NCBI GenBank assembly: GCA_022410635.1
Contig: JAJVDF010000301.1
Coordinates: forward strand, 319,848-383,847
Origin: Tretioscincus oriximinensis
Lineage: Eukaryota; Chordata; Lepidosauria; Squamata; Gymnophthalmidae
DNA: 64,000 nt
Direction of reading: 5' to 3'
Position numbers and translations under genes: made by a program. Under the pieces are notes generated by a model, which saw only the letters and a list, made by a program, of their open reading frames with translations, was not told the DNA's origin and did no database searches. Shown here piece after piece: positions 36,173 through 47,427 of the stretch (its first letter is position 1; every line of letters begins with the position of its first letter).

Positions 36173-39100
36173 TTTGAGCTCTTTTCATTTGCCCAGGGAC
36201 ATCAGTAATTAAAATGCTGTGCATATCTTTATATTAAAGTTTATTTGGTGATTCCTTACTTTAGCTATTGGAATGGTGTGATACATGAAACTGTACATGA
36301 GCAAAGACATAGTGAAATAGCTAATAGTGTAATAGAATANTATAAAAACATTGCCAAAGAACATGAACCACCTTTTTGTTCCATTGCCTTTCTACCATTA
36401 CAAAGGCAAACAAACTGCATAAAAATTGCTGACACTAAAGATTACCAAACAACAATATTTCTTAATCATTATATTCATATACTAATTCTTCTCTTATACA
36501 ATGTAGGAACCCCCAAAAAAAGAACCTGTGCAGAGTTCCTTCTAGGAGATCTCAAGGATCAGGAATATAACAAATCTGGAAATATTTTCTTTACATCCAG
36601 AAACACAGAAATAAACTTTCACCTACAGTTATTATTTTTATGCTTCCTTTTATTATACCCTCTATATCAAGCCAAGATATTTTTCCTTGATTTGAACCAA
36701 ATTAAGACTATTTTCTCTCTGGAATAAGGCTTCCTTTTAGATTTGGGATTACATCAAATTGGACAAATTTTATTAAAACAACAATAAAAGTAACACGAAG
36801 CAAAGAAATCCCATATGTCCCCAAAAGCTAAAGAATGGGAAGTTTTACTAGACAGTAAAAGGTTTTAACATAGCAAGGCTTTCTGCATGAATTATTATAA
36901 GAACAGTCAGGTTAGGTATTAAATAATCACTGAGGTCAGAATCAGCAGTGTGGAGCAAGTTCAGATCACAGGTTCACAGTAGTCAGCAGTCATTCAATAG
37001 AAAGGGTGCATGTAAATAGTATACAANGGAACCAATTCAGTGAGTTAATAGTAGGGATATGTTTTGATAGGATATGCTAGTCTCTTTAGGAAATGCTTGC
37101 TCCAAGGACAGTTTTCACTAATGAACATGATGTGCTGAATGTCATTAACTTAAAGCATACAATTAACTGAAAGTTTCAGAAAATAGCTTTGCCTTCCTTC
37201 AGGAAAAAAAATCTTACATCAAGAAGCAGCAGATAAACTGTAAGTGAGCTGAGCTGAATACATTCCTATCCTCCAAGTGTAATGTGATCCTAAATTCCAG
37301 GTACCAAGTGCGACTCCAGGGAGGTAATTCCCCCTGGAATTGTATTATTCAAAAAAGTAAGAAACAATGACACTTAACTTTGGTTCTACAGAGAATTGCG
37401 TGAGTATCAATAGGAGTTGAGATATAATTTTCACACTTTTTGCACATCAGTATGAATATTTGTGCCTCTGGACCTCTATGTCAACAAAACCTTAATGTAT
37501 AGTCAACCAAAAACCTGTAAAGTGAGATGCCATCCACAAAATGACAATATTTTCATTTTCTGTATTATTCTCAAGTTATCCAACAAAGCTACAAATACAA
37601 CTTAATATCTTATCTTGTGTTTCCTCTTATGTCTTATGAACAACATGATGTATGAAGACTAGAGATGCCAGCTAATGAATTAAAGAGAGACAAAAGTCAC
37701 AAGGCCAGATTCTTTCACAATTACTGGAAACAAAGTATTTGCTGTCCTCTAAGTTAGCTTTCATCATTTGCAAAATTAAATTTATCATTCATAGTGATTC
37801 CTACAGTTATAGTTAAAACCGGGTTCATAATAAAATAAACCTATTTTCTGTTCGCCTCTTTCATAATTACAAAAAANTTACCATTTCATTCTCTGCAACC
37901 TCCTCTAATATTGAATCTCAAAGTTCAGATATCTCATAACATTTCTTACAAATCACAACCATGGATTTATTCATACTGTATGTTTCTGTGATTGGGGTAA
38001 GCTTCGTAAAAGGCTAAAGAGTCCCAATCTGCAGCAACAATAGTGCCTGATGAAGGGGGAAATGATTCCTTCTCCCCTGCTCTATGAATGTCAAGGGAAC
38101 TGTCTTATCATAGAAATATTTACAGTCCTGGGGCATTCCTTTTTTAAAACACCAGCCAGTTACTGACAAACTTCAAAACTACTATCCATACAAAAAAAGA
38201 AGCAAATATCCAAAAGATCAAAGCCTGAGAAAAATGCTGATTAGTTTTTTTNAAAAAATCTAACAGACAAGACATGGATGGAAGGAAGGAAGGAAAAAGG
38301 AAGAAAGATCTTGTGAAGCAATAATAAAGAGATGTGATATGAATGTTTATTTCCATCCATCTGGACCAGTGAAGGTTTTGGTGGGAGGGAGGATACTTAA
38401 ATAGGAAGTGACACTTGGTTATTTGACTGTAACAGTTTCTTCAGCTGCAGAATAAAAAATTCAAAACATATGTAGTATTCTGTACTGTATAACATATTGT
38501 TCCTTATNTATTGTCTTTTCAGTTCTTAAACATGTTTACTTGGAAACTATTCCATGTTATTTTCTGTTGAGTTATTTTTCAAAATAATCTGGCTTGCATA
38601 TGTGCATAAGCCTTCTGCAAATGTACTGGGTTTACTGATTCCTTCTGATTCATTATATAAATGCATAAATTGTATCATAACCATTTAATAGGAAAATTGG
38701 TTAGCAGTTATGTATGGACCTGTTCGAATACCAAANTGTTGTTTGGATCACACAATATTTAATGGCTTGAATGAATGTGCTTAGCAATTTAATATTAGAA
38801 AGACAAACTGCTAGTATATAAAGTGACCACATTTGAAATGTGGAAGTCGGGAAACCCAGCCATCCTAACCTCCTCATCCCCATCCACTTCTGAATACTGA
38901 AGAAGAGCGAAACAGCTATTTAAATAGCATTCATTAAACTATCATCCCAACATTAAACTGATTGGAGATTACGCTTGTTCTGTAAATTTGAACAACCATA
39001 CAATTTATACTGCCTTCAAATCAAGGCAGCTTACAATATGTAATTGAAATCATATTTAAAATAGCAACAAAAAAGGCCATCATAACAAATACATTCAAAT

Positions 39101-39330
39101 ACAATGCAAAACAGGCTAGTCCCAGCCTTTTCTCAAATATTTGAGAAGATTATCTAAATAATAATTATCAGGGAACGTTGATCTGATAAACCACAAAGAA
39201 AAGTTAGTAAATTAGAATAAACTAGATGTGTATTCTAAACATCATAATACATAATTCAAGGACAGCGATCACAAACTTCTGGTCTGGGCTGGAAGTTTTG
39301 TTGATCAGCAACAAAACAATAAACAACAAT
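36173..39330. other. Intronic sequence, mostly unidentified
   Basis: AT-rich. A 160-codon open frame at 36245-36727 contains one N, has no recognisable domain and no splice signals in phase, so I do not call it a gene. Around 39000-39060 a decayed reversed retroposon tail may be present. Confidence 0.45.
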
Positions 39331-39800
39331 TTACATACACACACAAAACACTCTGGCCTCCACCCACGCTGGCTGCAAATGACTGCAGCATTGGGCTGCA
39401 GATGCCTGGAAGTAGGCTGGGGATTTCCTGGCATCAGGCAGGGGATGCCCTGGCAACTGGACGTGACAGGCCAGGTACCAGAGCGAAGCATCACACAAAG
39501 CACCAAGCTGCTAGCAGCAGTGGTGGCTGAGGATGGGCTGACAGGGCAGGCAACCTGACCAGGAGGAGGAAGAAGTCAACTGAGGTAAAGTGGGTTAGAT
39601 TGGGGCGATGAGGATTGGGGTGGAGAGGAAGAGGGAGGAAGAGGAGTGAAGGAACAAAGGGGGAAGAGAAGGAAAGGGGGAGGAAGGATGGGAGGGGCAG
39701 ACAGAGGAGAAGAGGAAGGAACCGCAGGTGAGCTGGTGCCCCTGTTGTCACTGCAGAAGCCACCTGACTATGGGAGGCTAGAATACCTGGCCTTACTTCA
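39331..39800 (+). other. GC-richer intronic patch with purine-rich run
   Basis: About 39350-39560 is G/C-rich, and about 39600-39725 is almost purely purine on the plus strand (GAGG, AAGG and GGGA words). Overlapping open frames on both strands reflect low complexity. No family recognised. Confidence 0.5.
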
Positions 39801-41089
39801 TGCACCAGTGCTGAGCTTAATGTTACTAGTTTTATATAAATCAAAACCAAAATGTACATTCAAAATAAAAATTCTGTATCAAAATAAAAATGATTTTTCA
39901 CAAATTTAAACCTTTGGAGAAAAGAATCAGTTTTTTTGTGAATTTGCAACTAGATAAAGCTTGTACAAATCCCAACAGGTAGTTCTCACTTTTCATGTTC
40001 CTAACTTACAAGTCTATATCTTTAGGACCTTAAGTCTGGCCCTGACCCAGATCTACTTTTAAACTGTTACTAGTTTGNAAAACATGAGCTTAATTATTTT
40101 TTTTCCTGGTTCAAATCAGATAGCAATTTAGTGACAGAAGCCTTAAGGAGGGGTCTGGAGCACACAAGGTAAAACAGATCCTGCTTTACAAGTTATACAT
40201 TGAGCTTGTAAAATCAAGAATAATCTCTATACTATCAACTCAGCTCTATCTCAGCCCAAAGACTTCCCTAGAAATATCTGCCTTAAACTTTGAAATTCAT
40301 ACAATTCAAATGCTTTGAAATATGCCTCATGGAATTCTGAGAAAATACTATGATAACAAAATTCTTCCAATGCTGAAGTTGTATATTGTTGGCTAATTTT
40401 TTCTCTACACTATTTATACTGCTCAAAACAATTAAGGNAACACTTTAACGTAACAGTGTAACACTCAGCATAACAATATCGTTTTACACCAACAATGAAA
40501 GGAATATTTAAGTTACTGATCCACCTCAAAACAATTTACAGCAGACATCAAAATACTTTTGGTTTGAAACAATGTATATTTATGAATGTGAAAAGATATC
40601 TGATAAGCAAAGAAGGGAGTGGTGCCAGCAACAGGCCACATAGCATATTGTATAGAAAAAAAAGCTACAAGTCTCTTCAATTTCACAATTATATGGACAC
40701 TAGGAAGAAACAGAAGGAAAATAGCATCAACTTAATAGTACCAACTAAATATGTACTGCAGATTTAAAAGATGGACACTGCTAAGGATTCCACCTCAAGT
40801 CAAGTATCACCAGACTATAATAAGCTAAAAATAGGGAAAGCAAAAACAAAGAAGCAACAATAACAGTTGTATAGGTCCCAAATAACGTTAACATTGAAAG
40901 AAAAGTAGAAACTGGAGAAATATAAAAGTTGAAAGGAAAATAGAGAAGATGTGGAAATCAAAGCCAAAATTATCTTAGTGGTAATAAGAACACATGGGAT
41001 AAAGACACCAAATAGCTTCAATAGATCCCAGTACAAAAATCCTATATTTCTGTACAAAAAAGCACAATACTAGGATCAGATGTTTTGAC
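39801..41089. other. Intronic sequence with a Tc1-type terminal end
   Basis: AT-rich. TA followed by CTGCTCAAAACAATTAAGG at 40417-40438 resembles the end of a Tc1/mariner element. I could not find its partner end nearby, so this is at most a fragment. Confidence 0.4.
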
Positions 41090-41455
41090 TTCCTTAAATT
41101 GGTCCAGACTCATTAAAGCATTAATATTGATTTTTAAGGTCCTAAAAGATATAAATCCCAAATATCTGAAAGAAAGCCTCTGCTCCCTAAGAGGGAGCGC
41201 ATTCTGTATTGTAATCATCAGGTAATGAAATAGACTTCTCTCTGAGGTGCTTCAGGTACCCACATCATATGTATTTAGACGTCTGGTGAAGATACATCTG
41301 GCCTTCAGGTAGAGGAAATCACATCCCTTTCCCAAGCAGGCACTATCATCATTTTTACTTGTACTATTTTATCTGTTTTTACTGTTTTGTTGTAATCCAT
41401 CCTGAAACTCTTTGGAGTAGGGCAGGATTCCCATTTAAAATAAGGGTTTTTAAAA
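41090..41455 (+). repeat. L2-like LINE 3' end, old
   Basis: The order of segments fits an L2 3' end: TTTTTAAGGTCCTAAAAGAT, CTGCTCCCTAAGAGGGAGCG, TCTCTCTGAGGTGCTTCAGG, then CTGGTGAAGATACATCTGGC and a UTR ending TCCTGAAACTCTTTGGAGTA. Frameshifted and short. Confidence 0.6.
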
Positions 41456-41774
41456 ACTGAGACTAAAAAAGAAAATGGAAACATCATATGCATGCAAGAA
41501 AGTCACGTTAAAAAGGAAAATGTTAAACTAGTCAAACATCTTACTGCAAAACATACAGTTTATGGTAAAACAAAGAAAAATGTTAGAGGCATCTATATCA
41601 AAAATTAACTTGAGTGTTTTTAAACCAAACACCACATAATACAGCTCCATTCAATACTTCAATTTAAAACAGATACTGGGAATATTACAGCTATTTCTTT
41701 ACATTAACTCAACAGTAATAAAATTTAATTTTGGCAAATTCTTCTATTCCACTGAAGCAGAAACTGCAATTTTA

Positions 41775-41855
41775 GATAATAAGAAGAACTGGATTCTTAT
41801 ACCCCGCTTTTCTCACCTTTCAAAGGGACTCAAAGCGGCTTACAAGGGTATTTTT
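41775..41855 (+). repeat. Short retroposon fragment
   Basis: GGATTCTTATACCCCGCTTT followed by CTCAAAGCGGCTTACAA is a common reptile retroposon segment. A diverged copy lies at 60305-60362. Confidence 0.65.
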
Positions 41856-42415
41856 GCCTGAAGTCAAAACATACCAATGTTCTTTCTATGGAATTAGATA
41901 ATTAATAAATAATAAAACCAAGAAATTAAGATAAAGTGCCTTTAATCACATGGATTTATTTTTGGTTAGATGGAGAGACATTAACTAGATCTGACACACA
42001 ATGATAGACATATGTGGATTTTTAATTTCTTATTGGAAAGGATCTTGAAATTTGAAACCAAGTTTGTGAGATATGCAAATAAAAATCTTGTACAAGCACT
42101 TGCATCACACTTAAGATGAGAGAAGATAGGCACTATAATAGCATCTGAAGAAATTGGCATCTCTTCGAAAGTCTACCCTTTTCTTGTTAAAAAAATTAAA
42201 AACCCATTTCCTTTCTTAAAAGCCAATAAAATCCTTTAGTGTATTAATACTTCCATTGTATTAGAGAAATTATTCAAGAAGTTTTATAATATGCCAGATG
42301 TCAGTAAATAAGGCTTTATTACCTTGTTCACCTATTATCTATAGTACTGAAAGTTGAGCAGCAATTTAGATTCTGCTTGGCAAAGACATCTACAACTNAA
42401 GCTCAATTTCTCATT
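41856..42415. other. Intronic sequence, no recognised element
   Basis: AT-rich; nothing recognised. Confidence 0.5.
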
Positions 42416-42423
42416 ATTATATC

Positions 42424-42601
42424 CAGTGCTTTTTTTCTAGAAAAAAAGGTGACAGTACTAACGCCGGCGAGGGGGAGCGGCGTTAGCAGCGGGCGGGGGA
42501 CGACGTTAGCGGCGGGGACGGCATTAGCAGCGGGGGACNGCGTTAGTGGTGGCAGGGGGCGGTACTGCATACCGGCGCGTACCGTCACAAAAAAAGCCCT
42601 G
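42424..42601. mobile_element. hAT-type GC-rich non-autonomous element (178 bp)
   Basis: Ends are CAGTGCTTTTTTTCTAG on the left and, reversed, CAGGGCTTTTTTTGTGACGG on the right; the inner GTGACAGTAC/GTGACGGTAC also match. It is flanked by a perfect 8-bp duplication ATTATATC (42416-42423 and 42602-42609). The interior is an imperfect minisatellite of a GCGTTAGCAGCGGGGGAC-like 18-bp unit, about four or five times between 42461 and 42560, strikingly GC-rich against its AT-rich surroundings. No coding capacity. Confidence 0.93.
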
Positions 42602-42609
42602 ATTATATC

Positions 42610-43925
42610 CATGCAATTCACTTTGCAACAGTACAAAAAGTGTTTATCAGTACCATCCTCTTAGGAAATGCCAATTTATTCATGCCCCACAAATGGCCAA
42701 GTTCGCCGATGCACAAACCAACAGCTAAGTGACTTATTTTTCTTGACAATATTTGCCAACCAATCCTTCAAGAACATAGGATCAGGGAATTCCAACCATT
42801 TTTAATTGAATATAAAAAATCAAGGAAATAAAAGTGTTTCATTCCTGAAATATCACACATATACCCTGAAGACTCGAAACACTTGATTCTCTAGCTTTCA
42901 GAAGTTTAGTTTACTTAACAACAATAACATGATTTAAAAGTATTGTTCCTTCTTAGGCACACATTCCATCTTTAGCAAACATTCCATCAATAAATATAAC
43001 ACTGGTTGCCAGAATATTTTAAAACAGAATTTGTATTTAATGACTTTTACAACTCTCATAAATGCACAACACAAGGAACAAAATGAATGGATGAGAACAT
43101 ATCAAGTCAAGTAAGACTCTTTCTATTGATTTTTCATAGAAAGACAGNATAAAGCACTTTGGTGATGTCTTATGTATGTCACCAGCACAGAATGAACTAC
43201 CATGGTGCACATAAATGAACTATCTTCATTCAGGTTTTGTCAGCTGATAAGCTAATGTTCATTTTTCAATGGACTTTTTCTATCAAATCAGTTATAGTTA
43301 AATACCTTTCAAATAATGAGGAAAAGTATTTACATTCAAATTAACGGAAAAGTCAGCACGTACAATCNTTCTCCCAACAATAACCAGCATTGCATAAATC
43401 AAAATAATTTTCTGAGAAATATAAGAAAAAAATAGGTCCTGAACATTTTAACTTGAATAAATGTCATTCTTTTTCTTTTCTGATTCAATTTTCTCTTTTG
43501 TTTTCAAAAAATGTTTGAATTAAATGAAACATTTTGTAACTAAAGTTTATTTATTCCTAACACTTCCCAAAAAGGTATTGCTACTTCTCTTTACACATTC
43601 ATTCATGCCACAAAACACCATAGAAACTGTGAGGCATGAAATATAAATNGTTTTAAATGCAGTTGAGAACTGGATTATTTAAAAACTTTTAATAATCTAA
43701 CATCCACTTGTATTTTAAATAGTGACACCCAAAACACAAAATATAATTTAATTGTTCGGCAAATGATTGTTGAAATGTACTACAAAATTTCAAAAACGAC
43801 TTTAAAATTTAGGTTGATGGAAAAAGCTATCGTCTTCATTTACAGCAATCTTGTTTCAAGTAAATCTGTACAAAATGTTTCATTAAATATAATATTCAAA
43901 TCATATGATTAAGAAAACAGCTTAC
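42610..43925. other. Intronic sequence downstream of the ZNF608 donor
   Basis: AT-rich first 1.3 kb (gene orientation) of the 42.8-kb intron. Nothing recognised apart from the donor GTAAGC beginning at 43925. Confidence 0.5.
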
Positions 43926-44181
43926 CTTCTTCAGTTTCATGCCATACAATTCCTTCCAAGTTCACACTTGTCCCAGGTTCACATGGCCCAAGGCATTCAG
44001 GTTCTGTTACTATTCCAATATCACAAGTATTCACCCCTACTGAACGAGTCCGTACTAAAAGCTGCTCAACTGGAGCTGCAATACTGGATGATGCTGGGGA
44101 GAAGTACGAAGGCAGAATCTGAGGTGTAAGACTACTGGAAATAGGAGGTGGCGGTGCAGGCACTGTAAAGAGGGGNTCAAC
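43926..44181 (-). CDS. ZNF608: ZNF608 256-bp coding exon
   Basis: The acceptor is TTACTTATAG (AG at 44183-44182) and the donor GTAAGC begins at 43925. The exon starts in phase 0 with GTT and a GAN codon (N at 44176; Glu or Asp) and reads [18 protein letters not shown], then a Ser/Pro-rich segment, [30 protein letters not shown] and [11 protein letters not shown], and ends with the first base of a Gly codon. The 88-bp exon 42.8 kb away supplies the other two bases. The Cys- and Trp-containing block is the conserved core of the ZNF608/609 family. An alternative acceptor (TTTACAG, 15 bases further in) is possible, but the longer form agrees better with the family. Confidence 0.95.
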
Positions 44182-44183
44182 CT

Positions 44184-45686
44184 ATAAGTAAGGAAAAAAT
44201 GAGAAAAATATGTTATACGCAATATAAGGAAAGCGTTACATAGTTGTATCAGCTTTTTGATATAATCCCAGGTATAACATAGTAAAGAATGCAGATAGGA
44301 CAGATAACCATACATATAAATTTTGTGTCAAACTCTTCAACTGTAAATAGAATGCAATTTTAAAGGAAAAATATATAGCATTTACTTATTCTTTACCAAA
44401 CGAAAGTACATATTTATGCACCCCTTCAATTAACCAAAGCTAGAGGTTATATACATTACTATTCTTTCTCTTGGGCACTCATCTTTTTACTATGTCTGAT
44501 TTTTTTACCCTTTTGGAAACTATGTGGGAAAAAGTAGTCCACTATTGTTTGTTCTAAGGGTTAAAAGTGTTAATCATTTTTTGCTTTTATTTTTAAATAG
44601 ATTCACATCCAAAGAAGAGTTTCAATATTTGGCTACCCAAAACATTTTTCAAAGGTCCCAGCTGAGCTTCATTAATCATGACAATTTCTAACACGCTTTA
44701 ATTCTAACATTACTGCCCACTTTTGCTCTTTTTGTAAACAATACAGAATTATTTTTCATAAAGATTTGAAGACAGTATGATGTGAAAATATGATTTTAAA
44801 ATTGTGCGTTTAATGTGTATAAAGTATATTACAAATATGAAAAATGATAAGCCATTTTCAATAGTATGGCCATCGATTACCCTAACCTATGAAGATACAG
44901 TTTCTCCTAGGCTCTCAAAAAGGAAAATTACTCTGTATCATGTTCTGGATGCACAACTGTTCTCCCTAAGAAGAATAAGGCACTTGCTTGTACTCTTTGG
45001 GATTTAACAATATTTCTTAAGGCTCAAGAAGCGGCAGCATTCATAAGTTTCCTTCATTATACAACTAGTATGATCATCCTGATTCATATTATAGAAAGCT
45101 CCAAGACAGAATACTGTAATATATTCTATGGCTTATTCTACCCAAGAGTTGCACCAATTTCATATTCCTACTGAATCAAATTCAGCGTTTTAATGTTATA
45201 GATGCTGTAAATATATATATCCTGCTCCCTAAATAGTTGAAAAACAGTCACAATCTAAAATCATTGGAAGAATCTTTCCTGGTTACTGTCCTTTGACAAG
45301 TATTTGGAAATTATTATAAAATAAGGCTTTTCCAGCAACAGCCTTCCAGAGAAGAGTTTCTGAACAGTTTTTCTTTCAATAGATTGGTGGCTTTTCCTTC
45401 TTGATTTGCTATTCTTTTTTTNAAAAAAATATATCACCCTGAAACTGGAAGACCCTCTAAAGCTACATGAAAAATTAAGTGATCTGGCAAGAAAACCAAT
45501 GTTGTTTTTTTACATAATATACACAAAGCTTTTCTACAAAACCTTTTTCAATTTTGAAAAGTTCGTATTTCCCATGTATAGTGTGGATAAAAGTTTAAAT
45601 TAAACACATTAACGATAGTTCAAACTTTCTATCATCTTAATTATAGTGGTCGTTGTGGCAATGCAAGCAGCTACAGCTTGCTAAAC
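44184..45686. other. Intronic sequence upstream of the ZNF608 exon
   Basis: Part of the next intron. AT-rich, with a poorly preserved L2-like texture near 44880-45310. No definite element. Confidence 0.45.
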
Positions 45687-45696
45687 AGTATTATAG

Positions 45697-45838
45697 AAAG
45701 TCCAGCAAAGGAGCTAGTAGCACTTTGAGACTAACTAGAGAAAAGTATGCCACCCACTTTTCTCTAGTTAGTCTCAAAGTGCTACTAGCTCCTTTGCTGG
45801 ACTTTCTACAGACTAACACGGCTATTTCTCCGAAATTG
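45697..45838 (+). mobile_element. Penelope-like foldback with perfect 53-bp inverted repeat
   Basis: Arms 45694-45746 and 45756-45808 are exact complements over 53 bases with a 9-base loop (ATGCCACCC). The arms carry AAGTCCAGCAAAGGAGCT and ACTTTGAGACTAAC as in the other copies. The right end continues CAGACTAACACGGCTATTTC, the conserved outer end. The hammerhead block between the arms is missing. It is flanked by AGTATTATAG at 45687-45696 and 45839-45848. Confidence 0.88.
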
Positions 45839-46380
45839 AGTATTATAGAAGTTGCTTTTGCCAATGGAAAACTGGTGTACAGGGAAAGCACAAGCAATGA
45901 ACCAATGTTGTTTTTTCCAGTGCAGCCACTTCCAGGAAGGGAATCATAGCAATTAAAATACTGTATATTATAATGGAAGTTGAAAAGAAATTACGGAAGA
46001 GACCATGAAATAAAAATAATGAACCAAAATTTCTCATATTACTCCATACACTCGATTTCCATTTTTATACAATACATCATCTAAAATTTGCACACCTAGT
46101 ACAATGTTGTGAAGGCTAAAGTGGCAGTAGCAACTAACAGCAGTCATAGACAGAGAACATAGAAGTGTTCTTTGCTAAAATTTGTTTTTTGAAGAACATA
46201 AAATGCAATTGCTGCTGCTACTGGGATAATCTGATTTTTTCCTCCAAAGAAAATGTATTGAATATTTAAAAGGAGTGTATATGTTATATTATGCTACTNC
46301 ACAATGGGCCATGCTTCCTCATTCATGTATTTTATTTTATGATCCCAACTATTTTATGATCACATGGTCTTCTGCAGTGA

Positions 46381-47233
46381 ATGTAATATGTTTACAGTAC
46401 TGCCAGAAGAGAAGACAAACTTCAACTGCCACAAATGCAAGCTTGTGTGACTGCTGGAGGAAAAGGTGCGGAATCTCGAGGAGAGAGTGTCCACTCTAAA
46501 GCTCATTAGGGATGCAGAGGTCCAAACAGAAGAGCCCCTTCTGACCCATGAAGAGAAAGAAAATCCTAGCATACCAGTAGAAGAAGCGGAATGGAAACAC
46601 GTGACTCAGAGAAGAAGGAGGGGTAGGATTCTGTCAGCACCTTTACATCTAGATCACCCATGAGGAGCAGTCCAGTTAGCGCTCAGAAACCTCTTGAACT
46701 GAGGAAAGGAACTGCCCCAGAGAAAAAGAAGAAAAGGAGAGTGGTGGTTGTGGGGGATTCCTTATTGAGAGGAACAGAAGTGGCTGTGTGCAGACCTGAC
46801 CTAACTTCACGAGAAGTTTGCTGTCTTCCAGGAGCACGGATCAAAGATGTGTCTGAGAGGCTGCCAAGACTTTTTCATCCTACAGATCACTACCCNTTTC
46901 TATTGATACATATAGGGACAAACGACACTGCAACACAGGATTTTGAAACTATCTGTAGAGATTTTGAGGATCTAGGCAGGAAAGTGAAGGAAGGTAGTCT
47001 TCTCATCTATTTTCCCAGTGGATGGTCATGGAAGAAGAAGATGGAACAAGCTTTTGAAGGTAAACAACTGGCTACGACGGTGGTGCTACAAACAAGGATT
47101 TGGATTTCTAGACCATGGAGTGACCTACTTATATGATGGACTCTTGGCAAGGGATGGGCTGCACCTTACAAGAATGGGAAAGAATATTTTTGGAAGGCAT
47201 CTGGCATCACTCATCAGGAGAGCTTTAAACTAA
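46381..47233 (+). pseudogene. CR1 LINE ORF1 with esterase-type domain (frameshifted)
   Basis: First ORF of a nearly complete CR1 copy. It begins with a CHKCKL segment (a remnant of the zinc-binding N-terminus) and a coiled-coil-like stretch LLEEKVRNLEERVSTL, then a basic linker. An SGNH/GDSL-type esterase domain follows: VVVVGDSLLRGTEV holds the block I Asp-Ser, LLIHIGTNDT is the Gly-Thr-Asn-Asp block, and DGLLARDGLHL holds the terminal Asp-His pair. At least two frameshifts (about 46660 and 47020) and an in-frame TGA in the first part make it inactive. CR1 ORF1 proteins with this domain are known to bind nucleic acid and lipid-like substrates. Confidence 0.9.
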
Positions 47234-47291
47234 AGCAGAAGGGGGAGGGAAGTAAAAGGGAAGGCAAACATGCACAGCCAATGAATGCAGA

Positions 47292-47346
47292 GGACCTTCA
47301 GGTATAGGGCGGGGTATAAGTATAAATAAATAAATAAATAAATAAT
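47292..47346 (+). repeat. L2-like retroposon tail inserted between the CR1 ORFs
   Basis: GACCTTCAGGTATAGGGCGG GGTATAAGTA then a TAAATAAATAAA run. It is foreign to CR1 and identical in its first 25 bases to the tail at 52602-52662, so it is a very short, severely truncated insertion. Confidence 0.75.
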
Positions 47347-47427
47347 CTTACTGGCCAAATAAAAAGAAAAGAACAACAGCAAAACATTTGGGAGAGACCC
47401 AGAGAAGACAAGCCAAATCACAAACTA

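Noticed and set aside
36245..36727. 160-codon open frame in the large intron
   Set aside because: No recognisable domain, AT-rich composition, an N inside, and no splice signals in phase with ZNF608.
40417..40490. A complete Tc1-type element
   Set aside because: Only one terminal-like end (CTGCTCAAAACAATTAAGG) was found; no complementary end within several kilobases.
45653..45949. Plus- and minus-strand frames sharing the peptide KSSKGASSTLRLTREK
   Set aside because: The shared peptide is a direct consequence of the perfect inverted repeat, not a duplicated gene.
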